Below are positions 60,849 through 64,000 of a stretch of DNA of 64,000 bases, piece by piece. The stretch covers positions 3,764 to 67,763 of the forward strand of contig NBLG01000006.1 in assembly GCA_002084435.1 (NCBI GenBank), written 5' to 3'. The notes below the pieces were generated by a model. That model was not told where the DNA came from. It did no database searches and saw only the letters and a program-made list of their open reading frames with translations. Numbering within the stretch: the first letter of the stretch is position 1; each line of letters opens with the position of its first letter. The DNA is from Tenericutes bacterium 4572_104 (lineage in GTDB: Bacteria; Bacillota_I; Bacilli_A; Izemoplasmatales; UBA5603). The translations under genes and the position numbers were made by a program.

Positions 60849-60915
60849 TTTATCCCCTCCTCTTTGTGAGATATTATACTCTTGTTAATACAAAAAAACT
60901 ATTGTATTTTTAAAA

Positions 60916-61011
60916 GTTTTGTTTATAAAAAAATATAAATTGTTTTGTTTAGAAAATTACAAAAATTATAAATTTTGTTTTTAATATTTTATTATATAAT
61001 TGTTTTGTTTC
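60916..61011. repeat. Four-copy GTTTTGTTT direct repeat array upstream of uvrX-yolD
   Basis: GTTTTGTTTA at 60916 and 60942, ATTTTGTTTT at 60972, GTTTTGTTTC at 61002: four near-identical copies spaced 26, 30 and 30 bases apart in a 219-base intergenic region (60849-61067). The near-constant three-helical-turn spacing suggests binding sites, but A/T richness means chance must be considered. No other feature is seen in this gap apart from the terminator at 61018-61046. Confidence 0.5.
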
Positions 61012-61017
61012 AAAATA

Positions 61018-61046
61018 AAAAACTACTAAAATTTAGTAGTTTTTTT
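61018..61046 (-). terminator. Terminator of the PspC gene
   Basis: ACTACTAAA/TTTAGTAGT perfect stem with flanking A and T runs, usable in both directions; on the minus strand it follows the PspC stop. Confidence 0.8.
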
Positions 61047-61067
61047 ATGAGTTTTTAAACTTAATTA

Positions 61068-61325
61068 TCAATCATATTTTGCGAAAGGATCATCGCTTTC
61101 TTCAGCGCGTTTTTTATTTATTTTAGCCATAACAACTTGTTTTGGTTCTACAACTAAAGCCATAATAATATACGCTAACAACCCTGTCCCAACACACAAA
61201 ACTAAAATAAGCCATATTACACGAATTAAAGTTACATCAATATCTAAATAATCTGATAATCCAGCACATACTCCTGAAATTTTTCCGTTATCGACATCGC
61301 GATATAGCACTCTTTTTGAAGCCAT
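61068..61325 (-). CDS. PspC domain membrane protein
   Basis: 85 residues from the ATG at 61325 (AAGGAGGGTG upstream). KISGVCAGLSDYLDIDVTLIRVIWLI and the following hydrophobic helix match PspC domains, which are envelope stress related membrane proteins. A C-terminal charged tail follows. It is monocistronic; no other Psp genes are seen. Confidence 0.9.
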   Translation of the reverse strand: MASKRVLYRDVDNGKISGVCAGLSDYLDIDVTLIRVIWLILVLCVGTGLLAYIIMALVVEPKQVVMAKINKKRAEESDDPFAKYD

Positions 61326-61401
61326 AAACACCCTCCTTATTTTTCATCATTATAACAGATAAAATATTAATTTGTAAATTGCGTTAATATTTAATGTGGC
61401 A

Positions 61402-61824
61402 TTATTTGATTCGTTTTTCATACCATAAATAGAATCCACTATTTACTATATAAGTTAAAAATACAGTTGAATAACCTAAAAACCACATCCAAGATATAGG
61501 CATTAATACATCATTTTCATAAACTATATAAATCAACATCGTAAATATAAAAACATACATTAATATAATAACCAAAGTTAAAGAAGTCGATTTATATTGT
61601 ATTAATTTGTCTTTTTCATTTTTAGTGTTGTTTTTTCCTTTTAGTTGAATAACAAAAAATAAAATATATCCCACTCCAAAAACTATTCCTGATATAAATT
61701 TTATATTAGAATTAGCACTCCATTCACTAGGTTTACTCGCGATAAAAAATAAGCCTAGAAAAATAATTAAAACAACGCTCCATAACCCTAAAACAAGCCA
61801 GGTTTTTTTTCTTTTATCATTCAT
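61402..61824 (-). CDS. Four-helix membrane protein, unknown
   Basis: 140 residues from the ATG at 61824. Hydrophobic segments near 9-29, 40-58, 78-98 and 105-128, connected by short charged loops. No family recognised. It starts 12 bases after the FIVAR surface protein gene, so is probably cotranscribed with it. Confidence 0.65.
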   Translation of the reverse strand: MNDKRKKTWLVLGLWSVVLIIFLGLFFIASKPSEWSANSNIKFISGIVFGVGYILFFVIQLKGKNNTKNEKDKLIQYKSTSLTLVIILMYVFIFTMLIYIVYENDVLMPISWMWFLGYSTVFLTYIVNSGFYLWYEKRIK

Positions 61825-61836
61825 TTTTTGTACCAC

Positions 61837-64000
61837 CTATTTTCTTTTAAAAATCATTGTAATATATTTTCCTAATAAAATCCATGTATCTTTCTTTACA
61901 AATACAATTGTAGCTCCTAATCCAATACTTACGACTGGTACTGTAAATGTTAAAACAATAACAGAAGTAGATAATTTAGCTTTGACATGCAAAGTAAGTG
62001 TCTCAGTATATCCATTACTTAAAGCAATGTGTACATTTGTTTCCCCGTATTTTAATCCCGTTACATTTCCAGAATTATCAATAGATAAAACATTTGGATC
62101 ATCTATTGAATAATTTAAAATATCAGCTTGTCCTAAAGTTATATATTGATTTATATTAATTGTATCTCCTTCAAATATATATATAGTTTCTTGTTTAGGC
62201 ATTAATTCATCTATTGCGTTTTGTAATAAAGTTATTGCATTTTCTACCATATTTTCATCTGCATTTTTATCTTGTAATACATTTAAAGCATTATCTTTTG
62301 CGACTACATATGCTCCATATGAAGACACAGAATAATCTTCTTCTCGATAAATAGATGTAGAATCATATAATTCTTGCAATTCTGTCATATCTGGTAATAA
62401 AACCAATAAATCACTAGCATTCATTAAATCATTAGCTACTTGAGTCGCTGCTTCAGCATCAAATTCTCTTCCTGTTATTATATCAAATAAACGGTCTAAT
62501 TCATTGTTATAATTTGTAATAGAATCTTCAGTATATCCTGTTAAATCTATATTTTTACATTCTGTATATAAAACCAGTATAGATGAATTATCATAAATTG
62601 GCATCAATAAATCTAAAGCGTCTTGAAGTTCACTTGAAAGTGAATTAACTGTTGCTTGATCAATATTATCATCATTTATGATTGAATTTATATAAATATA
62701 AGAACCTATATTATCAATTGCAGTTTTAAATTCCTGGTAGGAAGATTCTGTATATTTGCTTCTTTCTTCATAATAAGCAACTATAATTAATTCATTTAAA
62801 GTTGATAATCTTGAACGGTCTGCTTGTTTTATTAATAAATCATATGCATTTAATAAATCATCTAATGCTTGATCAGCTGTCGCTTGATCAGTATCATCGG
62901 ATATTAAAATATTATTAATGCGATTTAATTCAGCTTCAAATTCCTGAATTGAATTTGGAGTATATTCAGATAAATCTTTACTAATTGCATTGTTATATTC
63001 TGCTTCTAAATCAGTTACATCAGCTTTAAATACTAATACACTGTACAAATCAGTTAAATCATTTAATGCTTGAGTTACATCTGCATCAGTAGTTTCAACG
63101 TCGTTAATCACATTATTAATAGAAATTAATCCATTTTCAAAAGTTGAATAAGAAGAAGATGTATATAAATCTTCATCTATTAACAATGCATTATTATATT
63201 CTGTAATTAAGGTCGATTTATCTGGTTTAATAATCAATATATCTAATACATCGTCCAATCTTGATTTTGCAATATCTACATCGCTTTGCAATGCATCTAT
63301 ATCATCCAATAATTGTTGTAAAGTTAATCCAATATCAGCTTGAATCACTGTATCTATATTATCATACGCTGTTTTGAAATTTGTAAATGTACTAGGTATA
63401 TAATCATCTCCAGTAGATTGATATATTGTTTCAATTTCATCTTTTACAGCTATTAATTCTGTTTTGTCTCCTCGTAAAACTAATAAATTAGCCGCTGCAT
63501 CTATATCAGCATTTAAATTATTAATAGCTTCGTTTCCAGCTGTAGGATTATTCAAAATAGTTTCTATATTATCTAATGCATCATTATATAAAATTTGTGA
63601 ATCAGATGTATAAATAGATAAATCAATAGCTTTTGCTTGAGAAAAATTAGCTAAAGTTTGATAATAAGTATCATCTAATATTAATCCATTAATTGCATTA
63701 TTAATATTTTCTGTTAAATCATCCACTTCAGCTTGTGTAGCTAAATCATCATTTATTACGCTTTGAATTCCACTTAATCCACCCAAACCATCTATAGCAT
63801 CTGTAAAGGCTTGAAATGAAGTTTCTTCATAATATGGGTCACCAACGGGAGAATTTTCTTGAGTTGAATTAATTGCTTGAACTTGGCTATAAGCAGTTTC
63901 TAATGCGGTTTTATCAGCTGCTGCATAAACTGTATAATGAAAAAACCCGCTTATAGTAATAGCGAATATTATTATTAATATTAATATCGTTTTTCTTAAA
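61837..64000 (-). CDS. Surface protein with about eight FIVAR-like repeats and a BIG2 domain, 5' end cut by window edge
   Basis: The frame is open from 61837 to the right edge (about 720 residues) with a hydrophobic signal-like segment (ILILIIIFAITISGFFHY) and a possible signal peptidase site after YAA-type residues. About eight repeats of 65-80 residues, each starting near D(K/R/T)..L and ending near LL, match FIVAR-type helical modules; they are followed by a BIG2-like Ig domain (NSGNVTGLKYGETNVHI) and a C-terminal membrane helix with a basic tail. It is anchored outside the cell; ligand unknown, possibly glycans or host or matrix polymers. Confidence 0.85.
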   Translation of the reverse strand, partial: LRKTILILIIIFAITISGFFHYTVYAAADKTALETAYSQVQAINSTQENSPVGDPYYEETSFQAFTDAIDGLGGLSGIQSVINDDLATQAEVDDLTENINNAINGLILDDTYYQTLANFSQAKAIDLSIYTSDSQILYNDALDNIETILNNPTAGNEAINNLNADIDAAANLLVLRGDKTELIAVKDEIETIYQSTGDDYIPSTFTNFKTAYDNIDTVIQADIGLTLQQLLDDIDALQSDVDIAKSRLDDVLDILIIKPDKSTLITEYNNALLIDEDLYTSSSYSTFENGLISINNVINDVETTDADVTQALNDLTDLYSVLVFKADVTDLEAEYNNAISKDLSEYTPNSIQEFEAELNRINNILISDDTDQATADQALDDLLNAYDLLIKQADRSRLSTLNELIIVAYYEERSKYTESSYQEFKTAIDNIGSYIYINSIINDDNIDQATVNSLSSELQDALDLLMPIYDNSSILVLYTECKNIDLTGYTEDSITNYNNELDRLFDIITGREFDAEAATQVANDLMNASDLLVLLPDMTELQELYDSTSIYREEDYSVSSYGAYVVAKDNALNVLQDKNADENMVENAITLLQNAIDELMPKQETIYIFEGDTININQYITLGQADILNYSIDDPNVLSIDNSGNVTGLKYGETNVHIALSNGYTETLTLHVKAKLSTSVIVLTFTVPVVSIGLGATIVFVKKDTWILLGKYITMIFKRK

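Overview
This window looks like chromosomal DNA from a very AT-rich, low-GC Gram-positive-derived bacterium, most likely a free-living member of the Mollicutes/Tenericutes (an Acholeplasma- or Izemoplasma-type lineage). The reasons are the strong A+T bias, TGG for Trp with TGA used as a genuine stop (so not the Mycoplasma code), Bacillus-type gene neighbourhoods (parB-parA-rsmG-mnmG, dnaX-ybaB-recR, tilS-hpt-ftsH, ispE/spoVG/prs), an RNA polymerase delta subunit, a short SRP RNA, and many lipoproteins whose lipobox is followed by a Thr/Glu-rich linker. No peptidoglycan, flagellar, phage, transposase or CRISPR genes are seen. The lineage assignment is inference. Most genes are on the minus strand; plus-strand islands lie at about 9.3-17.6 kb and 49.6-54.5 kb.

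Layout. 0-7.6 kb: DUF951 fragment, ParB/ParA, two related membrane proteins, RsmG, MnmG, HAD phosphatase. 7.6-9.1 kb: SRP RNA, TadA, thymidine kinase, L31. 9.3-17.6 kb: malic enzyme, Maf, TilS, Hpt, an FtsH homologue that lacks its whole protease zinc-site segment, RqcP, a ZnuA-like lipoprotein, LysRS. 17.6-32.3 kb: unknown TPR membrane protein, aldolase (short at its C-terminus), a 5'-nucleotidase whose 5' end is missing, TldD/PmbA, M32 carboxypeptidase, PyrG with a leader terminator, RpoE, Na/Pi symporter, two tandem NrnA-type DHH phosphoesterases. 32.4-46 kb: the most distinctive locus, a minus-strand run encoding a PASTA-LTD-thermonuclease lipoprotein, a bitopic protein, a complete CUT1-type ABC importer, a small lipoprotein, a solute-binding lipoprotein and a 1454-residue Ig/OB-like/LTD lipoprotein. 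46-64 kb: DnaX-YbaB-RecR, MnmE with a parS-like site behind it, a TtcA-like enzyme, an NfeD-RDD-stomatin cassette, a T-box-controlled AlkD-AsnRS operon, Prs, SpoVG, IspE, YolD-UvrX with an upstream repeat array, PspC, and a FIVAR-repeat surface protein cut by the window edge.

How it fits together. The 32-46 kb locus reads as an extracellular polymer capture, cutting and uptake system. The nuclease gene is translationally coupled to the next gene and heads the run that contains the importer, so DNA or a DNA-derived product is the best guess for the substrate. The window also carries salvage and phosphate genes that could use such products (tdk, hpt, prs, the 5'-nucleotidase remnant, two NrnA-type enzymes, Na/Pi symport). 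Three genes between 13 and 21.7 kb (ftsH, fba, 5'-nucleotidase) each appear to have lost a discrete segment while the rest is intact; this is either real reductive change or something to check against reads. No gene-free stretch exceeds 300 bases; the longest (56633-56913) is the T-box leader.
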